DNA of 64,000 nucleotides from Lineus longissimus. Its lineage: Eukaryota; Nemertea; Pilidiophora; Heteronemertea; Lineidae. Of this stretch, positions 11,301-21,702 are shown one piece after another. The notes beneath the pieces were generated by a model, which was not told the DNA's origin, searched no databases, and saw only the letters and a program-made list of their open reading frames with translations. A program made the position numbers and the translations under genes. The stretch lies in the NCBI RefSeq assembly GCF_910592395.1, contig NC_088325.1:3749501-3813500 (forward strand), written 5' to 3'. The stretch's first letter is position 1. Each line of letters starts with the position of its first letter.

Positions 11301-14300
11301 GAATTGCAAGAAAACCACTTGGAATCCGGACGGAACTAACATGCTCTTCATGCGATTCGATTTCCCAGTTTTTGTAATGCTCAACCAGACAGAAGTGGAC
11401 TTTGTCGTTAATCAGGTTGGTACCGACGCAAAAAGAAGACATATGAGATGGCTGCCATCATCATCCTGGGGAAATCAGGGGTTAATGTTCACTTCTCCAG
11501 CCCTGCACACCCCCCCCCCCCCCCCCCCGAGACATTTGCCCTCATTTGATGAAGTACAGACGTATGGGGTTGTCCTTGCCTGGGTTTGTAGGCTTGTAAA
11601 CCAGACTGCAAAGTCTAGTACCCTCTGAGCAGGTGTGTCTGGGTCCATATACCTAGGACATGGCCAAACATTGACCATCTTTGTTTGGGGACCTTTGTAG
11701 AGAGAGATTCTTTCTTGCACAGCTCGAATCGTGCCTTGTGGCCTATGATGCTCTATCACTCATATGTTATTTAGTACTGCTCATATGTTGTTTATTCAGT
11801 CAATATCTCAACAAGTTACACAGCAGTGATATATCAACAATTTTCATGACACTCAACTACTGATTTAGGACTTTTTACATGGCTTACTGGTGTTAGAGAT
11901 ATTGGTACAACTAGTCTACCTGTTATATGGAAAGAGTTTAAGTGAATGTTGCTGACTGGACACATCATAAACCCTTTCACTACCATATACCCGGCATTCA
12001 CCGGGTCCATACACTTTGTACTTATTATGTGTACGCAGTAATCCGTACTGCTAAATTTTCCCAAAGTTCTGTCGTTCACCACAGGGTTTTGGTCGGTTAT
12101 ACCTGAAAAAACTAGATGGCAGCACTGCCCTCAATTCAATGAAGACCTCATCCCTAAGATTGGGTATTGCTAGCTATTTCACAATGATACTTTTCCTAGG
12201 CCATGTTGGGATCCAGGCTGGCCGGTCTTTACCGGGTGTGGGCCAGGGGTACCACACACTCCCAAAAATCTGCAGTAGCGAAAGGGCGAAATGACCCCAG
12301 GGATATTGTAATCCAATAAAAATTTTTTTGTCTAAGTCAGGACAAGCAAAGGCACCACAACAATTGCCCCCTTTTGTTGTGGCGAGTTCAAGCTGTGTGT
12401 GGTTATGTATTGGCATTATGGTCAGTACCCTATCGAAAAAAGTAGGTCACCACATCAAAATCCAAGATTCAGTTCTCCATATTATTTACTTATCCTGACA
12501 CCTGTGTCTTTGTGTATTTCCAGTGCTACATAAAGTTCAACAAGCCTGGTGGAGATGGCGCTCCTAGAGACTATCCTCTGTGTGCTGCCGAAGTGAAGGA
12601 CATTATGGACGCAGCCGTCAACACTGAGACATGTCGTCGTCGCACTCTACATATCACTAACCTTAACCCAGGTAGGACGGCAATGAATGAATGAATGAAA
12701 TTTACACTTTAGAGAGCATCCGTTAAGTACGTACGCACGAAAACGCCAATTTTTAGACCCCCCCCTGTGTGTAGGGGAGAGTGGGGTACAATGAGCCGTC
12801 GGGCACCATGAGCCAGGCCACTTCCAGCCAAACTGGTTACACCTTTTTCCTCAAGAAATTTGAAATTGGCAAAGACATGACAATGGAAAATGAATGAGTG
12901 GTTCTTTTATTCACCAATAGAGGGACGTTTGCACTGCCGCCTTGAGGAAAAAGTTTGGCTGGAAGTGGCCTGGCTCATGGTGCCCGACGGCTCATGGTAC
13001 CCCACTCTCCCCTACCTTGTACGCATTGCCTCAACCCCCTTCCTCCTGTACGAGCGTACGCCTAGAGACCACTTAATCACTCGATGAATTGCCTATTTTC
13101 CTTTCTGCGGCGCCTCAGTCAGATCGGCGGGCAGACTGCGCATTAACGCAGACATGGCACACACGTGGGAAAACGGTGTGGGAAGCAGCTATAAACCTCG
13201 TAGTGGGGTGACATCAGAACCCAGTCAAGATTATTGCGTGTAAGTTCCGGCCTCCTGTGCAATACGAGAATGATTCCCTTGATTATCACGGTAATCTATC
13301 ATTAAAGGATTTTCTAATTTGTTCAGAAAATGGTTCTTGGGTTGTGTGCGTACGCAAGACTATATCCCCCCCCCCCCTCTCGCTCTGTATGCATAGTGTA
13401 CGTTTTTTTCATAGACTCCCCCTCCCCCTCAGTGCGTACATATAATGGATGCTCCCTTATACTGCAAAATCCCAAATTTGCTCTAATGCGGTGCTTCAAA
13501 AAATCCTCTGAACGAATGGGTTTTTAGCCCGCGTCTGAAAAATCTTTTGAATATCATGACTGAGTTTGTTCCAAAGTCTGGCCGCCTGCAGAAGGAAGCT
13601 CCTGCCACCGTATGTCACCAGGGGATACCTGGGGATCCTCAGGAGACGGTTGCCTAAAGACCTCAGGGATCACCCGGGGTCGAACGATGGGAGGAGCTCA
13701 GATATGTAAGCAAGGACAAGTCTGTTTCTTGCTTTGTAGATGAGTAGCATTGTCTTACACTCTATGTGCCTCTAAATAGAATGGGTGCACAGATCAGTAA
13801 AGAGGTGAATTGCTGAGAAGTCTCCATTGGTTACCAATCCGTAAACACGTGTTTGGTAACCAATGGAGACTTCTCAGCAATTCACCTCTTTACTGATCAG
13901 TGCACCCATTCTTATATTAGAGGAGCTACCTGGGAACGAGATTTGGCAATGGAGTCACTCTAATACCATTCGTCATTGCCATGTTGAAAAATCTGTTCAT
14001 GTTGCCACAACATGACGAATGAGGTCGCACAGGTGACAGAGCTGAATTGACAAAAATTCCTCTCACAATTGTCTTACATTTTGATATTTATTCGGTGTTT
14101 TCTATATAAATATCGTATTTCTATGTAATATGTCCAAAAAAATCAAAGCCCCTCCCCATTAGGCCACATTTGTTTAATAAGTTGGATTAGGAAACTTCAG
14201 ATCCAAAACCTATGTGGGTGGGGCCGGAATAAAAAATTAAATTGGTAAAAACTGGTTGTAATTGGTCATCGGGAAAAATATTTTTCATTTCTCTCTATTT

Positions 14301-17300
14301 TATGGTCGGGAGAAAAAAAAGTGTGTCAAAAACGGTCGTCGGGACTTTTTTTTTTTTTCTCCACGTTCTGGAAAATGACCCCAGGGGTATTTGTAATCCA
14401 ACAAATAAAAGAAATGTGGCCTTGGACATCTCTGCCTTTTGACAGAGATTCATGTCAATGTGACCTGCTTCTCAGGTTTAAATAGGTCAAGGTCATAAAA
14501 GTCTATACAGGCCAAATCTCAAGAAATATACACTCTATGACCTTCAAATGAATGTCATTGATTGATCCAATCAAAGTTGTCATAGTACTTGAAACATTTT
14601 GTCCTTGACCTAATTTCTAAAGCCACAGATATCAAATTCTCTGTAACCACGATGGAAACTCTATTCCTGTCATTGACAACAGGTGAACACATGGCCCCTG
14701 GCCATTTCATGTTTTAATCTACTCAAAACTTCCATTTCAGACCATTACTGTGACCCACTCGGCGATCAGAATGTTTTCTCGACCATGAAGTTTGTCAACA
14801 AAACTGAGAAAAGAGAGGACAAATCGATAATCATTGCAGCAACCAGGGTAAGGATGACATGTTTTCACACATTTTCGAAAATTCACCGACAAAGGCAAAC
14901 AAAAAAAGTGCAAAAATCTCAACTCTTACATGAAAGCATTGGCCGTTAAATTTCGGTAGCAAAAAATATCTAGTCTATCGCCGAAAATGAAGGGTCAACC
15001 CAGGTGGTGATTTTCGGCTACATCACGTTTTTTTCCGTCCCCGGGTATGCTACCAGGGAATCTACAATGCTTGAAATGTATGCAATGTATTACAAGACCA
15101 CTCATTTATGAAGATATAGGGATATTTTTTCGCCAATCATATGCAGTAGAACCTCTCTATTATTTATAAGGACACCCATTGGACTGACAAGTGCTGTCCT
15201 TAATAGAGAGGTGTCCTGATTAGAGAGGTCAAATTGAATGGAAACAACCAATTTGGGTCCAAAACTAGTGTCCTTAATAGAGAGATGGTCCTTAATAGAG
15301 AGGTGTCTGCTAAGGGAGGTTCGACTGTAGTTTATTATTCATTTATTCATCTGCGGAATTTCATGCCTACTGTTCCACAAGAAAGGTTTAAATCCACCGT
15401 GAAAGATATTCCATATGTAAAAATGTACCAAGAAATGTTGCACCATGACCGAATGTCGTAACGTCAAGAGCTGGTGTGATGTAGCCGATGGCCACCACAT
15501 GCCCAAGTTGTCCCTTCAACATCAGCGCCTGTCACCACTGAGGTCCCGGGTTCAATTCCCGGTTGGTCCCGGCACACTCATGTGATAGAGGGCAACTCTC
15601 TCGACAGCGTAGGTATCCCCCGGTGTCTCCGGTTTCCTCCTACTTCATTACAATCGCCCGATACTGTTTATAGAGCTATTAATGTCCTTGTTGACGCTCA
15701 GCTCTCAACTAGAATTTTTTTTTATTCACCGACTACAATCGTAAATATTTTGGTGCTTTCAGCTTGATGCATCGTCGCTGTTTGATAATCTTTACCCTGG
15801 GGCCGACGTCCTGACTGGTGTGGTGGCACTACTGGCAGCCGCAGAGGCCATCGGAAAAGTCAAGGGTGATCTGAACAAAAAAGACATCATGTTCACATTT
15901 TTCCAAGGGGTGAGTGAAGTCAAAAATATGCCTTGACACATGTTTACAGTACAGTTCACTGGTTTCATATTTGTAGCATGCCTTTTAAGCTGAAGCATGG
16001 GAAAAAACCTCCAACACGATGTTATGGTATTTATATAAAACGAATATTTTTGAGTAAATTGGCGGTTCTTAAACAGGTCATTTAACAAGTCATTTAACAA
16101 GTCATTTATCAAGTCATTACACAAACTATTGAAAAGACTAGGGGTGAAATTCTTTTAAATGATCATTTAACAAGTCGTTTAACAAGTCATTTAACAAGTC
16201 ATTTATCAAGTCATTACACAAGCTTTTGAAAAGACTAGGGGTGAAAATTCTTTTAAATGGGCTAAAAAAATCATTCCCGTGCACGATTGGTACCGTGAAC
16301 AGAATACTTTATAAAATGAAATATTTTGTGAATTTTTTAGGAAGCTTATGGTTACATCGGTTCAAGCCGTATGGTGTATGACATGGAGAAATTCAAGTTC
16401 CCGCGTGAATACAAAACGGACGTCGAAGAAGCTAGCAACATCAATATGAGTCATATATCACATTTCATCGAGGTGAATCAAGTCGGATTGAGAGATGGTG
16501 GTGATCTTTGGATCCATACAGACCCAATCAGTTCAAGGAATACAGCGATTAAGAAAGAGGTAAGGGTGTCAACATCTAAACATGTATTCCCGAGTCTAGG
16601 ATTGTTGTTACAAGTTACATTCTACACTTCATTGACGTGGACCAAGTCAGATTGAGCGGCTGTTGCGATCTTTGGATCCATGCAGACCCAATAATGAGGT
16701 AGGGAATTTAAGTCTCTGAATCTCTATACTGTAAACTGCCAAATTTTCGTAGCTGTTTACTTTACTTTGCAGGGATTTTAGATGTTGTGATCGGAATGAT
16801 CATTTGAATGGATAAAATAGCTGGGACTTGATGTAATGATAAATTTTTGGCAGGTTTGGTGAAAATCCGAGGGTAATTGTGAAAATGACAGCGATATGCA
16901 ACTGTTTTGAACATCTTGGACCAAACTATAATTCGCTTTCTGGTTTTCCAGGTTGATGATATCAAGTTGGCCATGACGTCTGCCGCCAAATCTGCCGGCA
17001 TTTCCATCGGCAGCGCAGCAGACGGCCAGCCACTGCCTCCGGCGTCGTTCCAAAGCTTCCTAAGCAAGCGACTAATATCTGGCATCGTACTGACGGATCA
17101 TCAGACCAGCTTCACGAATAAGTACGCCATTTCTACTCTTAATCATCTCGCTTGCAAATTCTCAAAATAAGATTTTTTGAACGTCTTGGCCTTATTTCAT
17201 AGAAGTGGAGTCTGACCTCATTTACAACTTCTGATGCATAATCAGAAAAAAAACAGGTCTTGAACTAGAAAGTATTTATTTCAACAATTCAGCTTGTCAC

Positions 17301-20300
17301 AATAGTTAGGGCTTCGAATTGGCAAAAGCTGATGTCACTGTTCTTGATCTGTTCTGAACACCAACAAACCACCTAAAGGTCACATGATCAGTATGATATT
17401 GAACTGACGTTTGGCTCCGCTGACCACTGATTTTGTGTCAAGCCAAAATATTTGGAATACATTCCTTTGGAGCTGCGGTGGTGTAGTGGTTTGGGTCTCC
17501 TACCGGTCACAAGGTCCCTGGTTCAATCCCAACCGTGTGCATGCGACTTAAGGCAGGTCTCTGTGCCTTACATGCCAAACTTCACCCAGGTCTTTATAAT
17601 GGGTACCGGTCAGAGTTCTACTAAAAGGTTTCAGCCTACATTTGAAAAGTGTAAAACGCTTTGAGAATGTTGTACATAATAAAGCGCTTTATAAGAATTT
17701 ACATTTATTTTATTCTATTTAACCGTTAACAGGTATTACAACAGCCGTTTTGATGAAGCGGGCACAATCGGTGCAGATTACCCAAAAGGCCTAAATGACA
17801 CAGCGAAATATGACTATGCAACAGAACAGGCTAAAAAGCTCACAAAAGTAGCGACAACACTTGCAAACACCCTGTATACACTTGCAACAGGGAACACACA
17901 TGCCAATTTGTCTGCTGATGAAGTCACAGTAAGTTCTTTGAAGGCATAACTCTTAACAGGACAAACCATTTGCCGAACAGGGGTGTTCCAAGTGGTGCAT
18001 GTAATGCAATGCATGAGTATTGTGTACAGGTGACCCCCTTTTGGGTCATACCTATTCACTCATGGCCAGGCCACAAGCACTACCTGTTCAAGCTTCAAGC
18101 ACACAATGGACAAAATAACGAATAACATTATTTTGTGTCATTTTATCCGGCTGCATTTTGATACCACTCCCATCCACGTATCTTTAGTGGTGCCTGAGAT
18201 ATTAAAAAAAAAATTAAGAGAAAACAACAAGCTTTTACGAACATTGTCAAGAGAAAATCAATATTTTTTGAGACAAATCATTAGACATTTATGATTTGCA
18301 TTCAGGAGAATTTCCCCAAAAATTGCTCTAGAACAGATTTTTCTGAACCACCCTGTATTTATTGTTTTTTCAGGTTTCTCATCTCTTGTTCTGTTATCTC
18401 TTCTCACCGAAATGTGACCTGTTCAGAACCGTTATTGATGTTGCCAATGTCGACCTTTTAGGTAGGCTTGTATAAATAATGAATTCCATGATTTCTGTGT
18501 AATTTTGTTTATCCTTCTGTTAATTATCATTACCCGGTATGATATCGAACTTCAAATTACAAAACATTAAAATTGTCAGTTCACCTTTTGAAAACATCGA
18601 TTCTGCCGAAAATTTGTCCTTGTAAATTTTGTTGTTGGTCATTTATTGTTTAAAATGGGATACAGGACGATTGTTTCAAGCATAACTACGAATAACGGAC
18701 AATGTTTTGTTTCTTTTATTTAAATTCTCGCAAAGCTACGATTTCAGACACTGTATATAGCTTTCGTTCAGTTCTTTTAAATAGCACCTTCGCGTTCTTT
18801 TAACATGTTTGATGCATGCGCACACCAACAAGTTATGTTTAGTTTTTAATCGACAAAAGAGGCAAATAGCCAGGAGGTCGATAAAAGCCTGAATGATGAT
18901 GATGATGATGATGATGATGAAACTTCATTCTTCTTTTCAAAGAATAAATAAGATTGATGTTGGTTGTTAGAACTTTTTTATTCTTTTCAGAAAAATATAA
19001 GACACCTTTTCCTTTGTATGTTGGTGTCGACTCAACTAAGAATGCTATCACGAAGATAACACGTCATATCCTGGCATACTTCACCGGGGATCTTATTGTG
19101 AATCGGGATGTCGATAATTGCACTAAAGATTCAACAAATACTGTAAGTTGTTAACTGTTTTCTAGATGATATTATCATTATATGCGGTGCACCTTAAAAT
19201 ATCCTGTAAGTAAGAGTAGACGTTCAGTCCTTATTGTAGGTAAGGGGGGGGGGTGTATGAGGACCCCCCCCCATCAGCCCATGGCTTATTACCAGTGAAC
19301 GTCTTATAAATTGGCCAGTCAAAAATTATACTTCAGATGCAAAAATACTAGTCTGTATATGTGACTCGCTCTACCAAAACTAGGCGCTTGTCGCATCTGA
19401 ACTTGACAGGTTGATACGGACTTGTTGTTCATTTCCCTATTGTTGACCTTTTGTGAAATCTATTACAAACTGATTTGGTCACATTCAACAAAAGGTCTAC
19501 AATAGGGAAATGAACAACAAGTCCGCATCAACCTGTCAAGTTCAGATGCGACAAGCGCCTAGTTTTGGTAGAGCGGGTCACATATGTAAGTTGTTGACTG
19601 TTTGGAGATACTATTATCATATGAGGTGCTCCTATATACTCAGTCCGTAAGATTACATGATCAGTCCTACATGTAGTGAACTTCACTACTGAACGTCTTG
19701 AAAATTGAGCTGTCAGAAATTGTCCCCAACCCGATAAGAATATAACGTAATATATACGTGAGTTTCTGTCTGTAACCCTAAGGCAGGCCCTATTGTCCAC
19801 ATGTTCATCAGGCCGTATCTCGCTAACTGATCTACACTGGACTTTTAAACAGGAAATGAGAAGGTTCATTTTCAACCCCCACGAAAATGTAAAAAATCGG
19901 CCGACTCATTGGTTGTACGAAATCCCCTTTAAGGAACAACGATGGGCATGTTCGTCAATTGGATGGGTGGCCGGTGCAAAGAATACAATCTTTTATCATC
20001 AATGTTTCTTTTTTTCTTTTAAATAATATATACATAATCCTTTAACTTTTATGTAAAGTGCTTCGGAGCATGCAATGCATGATCGAAGCACTATAATATC
20101 TGGTATTTTATTATTTTTTTATTTATTTAAGTGGTAGACCTTCCCACACATGTTGTTTTCCATTTGAATGAATGTTCACATTTCGTCTTCTTCAGACATA
20201 TTCCTACATCTGGATGCAAGGTCGTGAGATCAAGGTCACTCACAAAAATGGAACGAAAGGAATGGCCAGAGAGCGGCCGATTTGCATCCGGACATTGTCA

Positions 20301-21702
20301 GAATTGTCTGCTGCCGTCTCGCCGGCATTCAAAATTAAGAGTAAGTTAAAATAAAAAAGTTACAAAGAAGTAAGTGAAAAGAATAGAAATGAAGAAGTGA
20401 AGTTTGTTCAAAATTAAGAGTAAGCATTTAAAGAGGTTATCAAAAAGCTAATCAGAAAATAGAAATAAAGAAGTCAAGTTTGTTAAAAAATTAAGAGTAA
20501 GTAAAGAAAGAAGTGCTAAAGTCAAAGAATAGAAATAAAAAAGTCTGGTTTCATACTTGCGTTTTGAGTTTCTTAACTGGTCACACATTTGATGTGATGG
20601 TGCTGAATGACATACCTCCTGGCCATCAGTCCTTATATTCAGTGTGGAGACAGATGAAATTGCCATGCAGCCTTGAGCCATCATATTCCCATACTCTTCA
20701 GAGTACTCTTCAGAGTACTCTTCAAACCTAGGGTTTTATACCTTGTAGTAAATGTACACTGTAGTTTTCTATTCCAGATTATAAATGGGGTTCTGGAGAT
20801 TACTCCACCTGGACTGAGAGTGTATGGCCGGCAAACGCTATGAGCGTCCGAGTATTCCTGCTTCCAAGTCAACAACATGAGGTAGGCTACAATAATCATC
20901 ATCATGAGACTTATATGTGACCCGCTCTACCAAAACTAGGCGCTTGTCGCATCTGAACTTGACAGGTTGATACGGACTTGTTGTTCATTTCCCTATTGTA
21001 GACCTTTTGTTGAATGTGACCAAATCAGTTTGTAATAGATTTCACAAAAGGTCAACAATAGGGAAATGAACAACAAGTCCGTATCAACCTGTCAAGTTCA
21101 GATGCGACAAGCGCCTAGTTTTGGTAGAGCGAGTCACATATAGCGCTAAAGTAGTTTCAGTTGCTCAAAGGCTTCACATTATTATTGGCCTGTACATTCG
21201 TGATTCAAGCTCTACTCTCTGGGACTATCACGGTTCCGAGCTGTAGCTAAACAGGGCTCATGACTAACAATCATAGTTTGCCATCTCTGCCAGGTGAATG
21301 GTGTCAGGTTGGCACATTGGGTGATATGAATAAAGACTAGCAAATGCTTTTACTCCGGTTTTGTACAGAAAGGCCTAGTGTAAATGTACATGGAGATTTA
21401 GATAAAAGCATTTGCTAGTCTTTATTCATATCACCCATTATCTTTCTGGCCAGGTATTAAATCCCACGCCCAAGTTGTCCCTTCAAAGTGTGAAGTGTTA
21501 TGAATCCTCTACTACAGTTGATACCGGACGGAACCCCAAACTTTAACATTTTTTGTGACTTATGTTTTCCATTTATTTTCAGACTGTCATCCTAGCCGTA
21601 GGAGTAATCGTACTTCTCGTCTCAATGCTCCTCGTCTATTTTATCAACGCTCGTGCCAATATCTTATTTGGGAAAGATCGTTCGACCTCCTACATGAGCT
21701 GA
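8303..21702 (+). CDS. NCSTN: Nicastrin, gamma-secretase subunit (complete, 16 exons)
   Basis: Exons: 8303-8357, 9256-9366, 9882-10005, 10464-10591, 11273-11415, 12524-12671, 14741-14847, 15763-15909, 16341-16559, 16952-17121, 17733-17928, 18374-18461, 18991-19142, 20196-20340, 20778-20881, 21583-21702. All have GT/AG borders and the phases join without a break, giving 718 codons (human 709). Nicastrin is the large glycosylated ectodomain subunit of gamma-secretase that gates substrates to presenilin. Visible features are a signal peptide (residues 1-18, FHIFLIILLHN), TCFRRLNGTHEVGCS near residue 50, the peptidase-like lobe with YIGSSRMVYDMEKFKFP at 326, LWIHTDPIS, ISGIVLTDH, the YSTWTES-like stretch before the membrane, and one TM helix near 680-702 followed by a short cytoplasmic tail. 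The start ATG has A at -3 and G at +4. Oddities: the DYIGS motif reads GYIGS, while the neighbouring Glu (human E333) is kept; a degenerate partial copy of exon 9 lies in intron 9; the exon 14 donor is repeated three times. Confidence 0.97.
8820..9215 (+). other. Open stretch within nicastrin intron 1, not called as a gene
   Basis: A 131-codon open frame lies between exon 1 and exon 2 of nicastrin. It shows no signal peptide, domain or repeat I recognise, and ends in a GAT microsatellite region just upstream of exon 2. It is probably chance. Confidence 0.3.
10231..10453. mobile_element. MITE with TTAAAGGGACAATATAG ends, copy 1
   Basis: The left end 'attaaagggacaatatagac' is inverted at the right as 'cctatagtccctctttaaat'. 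A near-identical copy is at 47000-47220, and a fragment lies near 45509-45535. It is inside nicastrin intron 3, a few bases upstream of exon 4. Confidence 0.85.
11970..12288. mobile_element. MITE with CCCTTTCRCT ends, copy 1
   Basis: It begins accctttcacta and ends gtagcgaaagggc (inverted). Its interior shares 'agatggcagcactgc' and 'ctaaattttc' with the copy at 24242-24573. It is located in nicastrin intron 5. Confidence 0.75.
13778..13912. mobile_element. Near-perfect hairpin with ~59-bp arms
   Basis: The left arm starts agaatgggtgcac and runs to 'ctccattggttaccaa'. The right arm starts 'ttggtaaccaatggag' and ends gtgcacccattct. I see one mismatch (agatcag versus tgatcag). The loop is about 16 bases. 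It lies in nicastrin intron 6 and is probably a young foldback MITE. The 200 bases before it (13.53-13.74 kb) look like an unclassified older element. Confidence 0.85.
15144..15330. mobile_element. 'CCTTAATAGAGAGG' element, copy 1
   Basis: It starts agtagaacctctctatta and ends 'ctaagggaggttcgactgta'. The ends are roughly inverted, and the interior repeats cttaatagagaggtgtc three times. Other copies are at 61607-61770, 40220-40270 (part) and 1-55 (part). It is located in nicastrin intron 7. Confidence 0.75.
15500..15620 (+). repeat. tRNA-derived SINE-like fragment
   Basis: 'gggttcaattcccggttggt' resembles a Pol III B box with the 3' arm of a tRNA. No complete cloverleaf is visible. It is in nicastrin intron 7. 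Confidence 0.45.
16075..16260. repeat. Tandem duplication with 'aacaagtcattta' subrepeats
   Basis: Two units of roughly 85-90 bases each contain several copies of tttaacaagtca followed by 'gaaaagactaggggtgaaa'. They lie in nicastrin intron 8, about 80 bases upstream of exon 9. Confidence 0.8.
16628..16698 (+). pseudogene. Partial duplicate of nicastrin exon 9 in intron 9
   Basis: The stretch can be read FIDVDQVRLSGCCDLWIHAD followed by PI, against FIEVNQVGLRDGGDLWIHTD followed by PI in exon 9. It begins about 70 bases after the true exon's donor. The copy stays open and ends at a gtaggg donor-like site, but no good acceptor is seen before it. It is probably a decayed tandem exon remnant, and use as an alternative exon cannot be excluded. 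Confidence 0.75.
17468..17708 (+). repeat. tRNA-derived SINE
   Basis: The head 'ggtggtgtagtggtttggg' resembles an A box and 'tggttcaatcccaa' a B box, spaced as in a tRNA. The body leads to an 'aataaagcgctttataagaa' 3' end followed by an AT-rich tail. The head-body-tail order is that of a SINE. It is in nicastrin intron 10, immediately before exon 11. Confidence 0.8.
19356..19586. mobile_element. 231-bp foldback MITE, copy A
   Basis: The ends read 'tatatgtgactcgctctacc' and the inverse 'ggtagagcgggtcacatat'. The arms match over about 80 bases (aggcgcttgtcgcatctga mirrored). It lies in nicastrin intron 13. Copy B at 20912-21142 has the same length and the opposite orientation, as judged by the loop sequence. 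Confidence 0.9.
20341..20510 (+). repeat. Tandem copies of the nicastrin exon 14 donor site
   Basis: The exon end and donor (aaaattaaga/gtaag) occur at 20331/20341, again at 20410/20420 and with small changes at 20487/20497. Periods are about 79 and 77 bases, with shared agaatagaaat and gaagtnaagtttgtt between. Each copy retains a usable-looking GTAAG. Confidence 0.8.
20912..21142. mobile_element. 231-bp foldback MITE, copy B (opposite orientation)
   Basis: It has the same ends and arms as the element at 19356-19586. The central part (gtagaccttttgttgaat...) is the reverse complement of the centre of copy A. It lies in nicastrin intron 15, so exons 14 and 15 sit between the two copies. Confidence 0.9.
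21319..21436. mobile_element. Short foldback element
   Basis: 'gggtgatatgaataaagact' with agcaaatgctttta is mirrored by taaaagcatttgct and 'agtctttattcatatcaccc'. The arms are about 34 bases around a loop of about 50. It is in nicastrin intron 15. Confidence 0.85.

Noticed and set aside
15500-15570. Possible tRNA gene.
   Set aside because: Only the B-box side is convincing. The acceptor stem and A box do not form a cloverleaf, so it is SINE-like.
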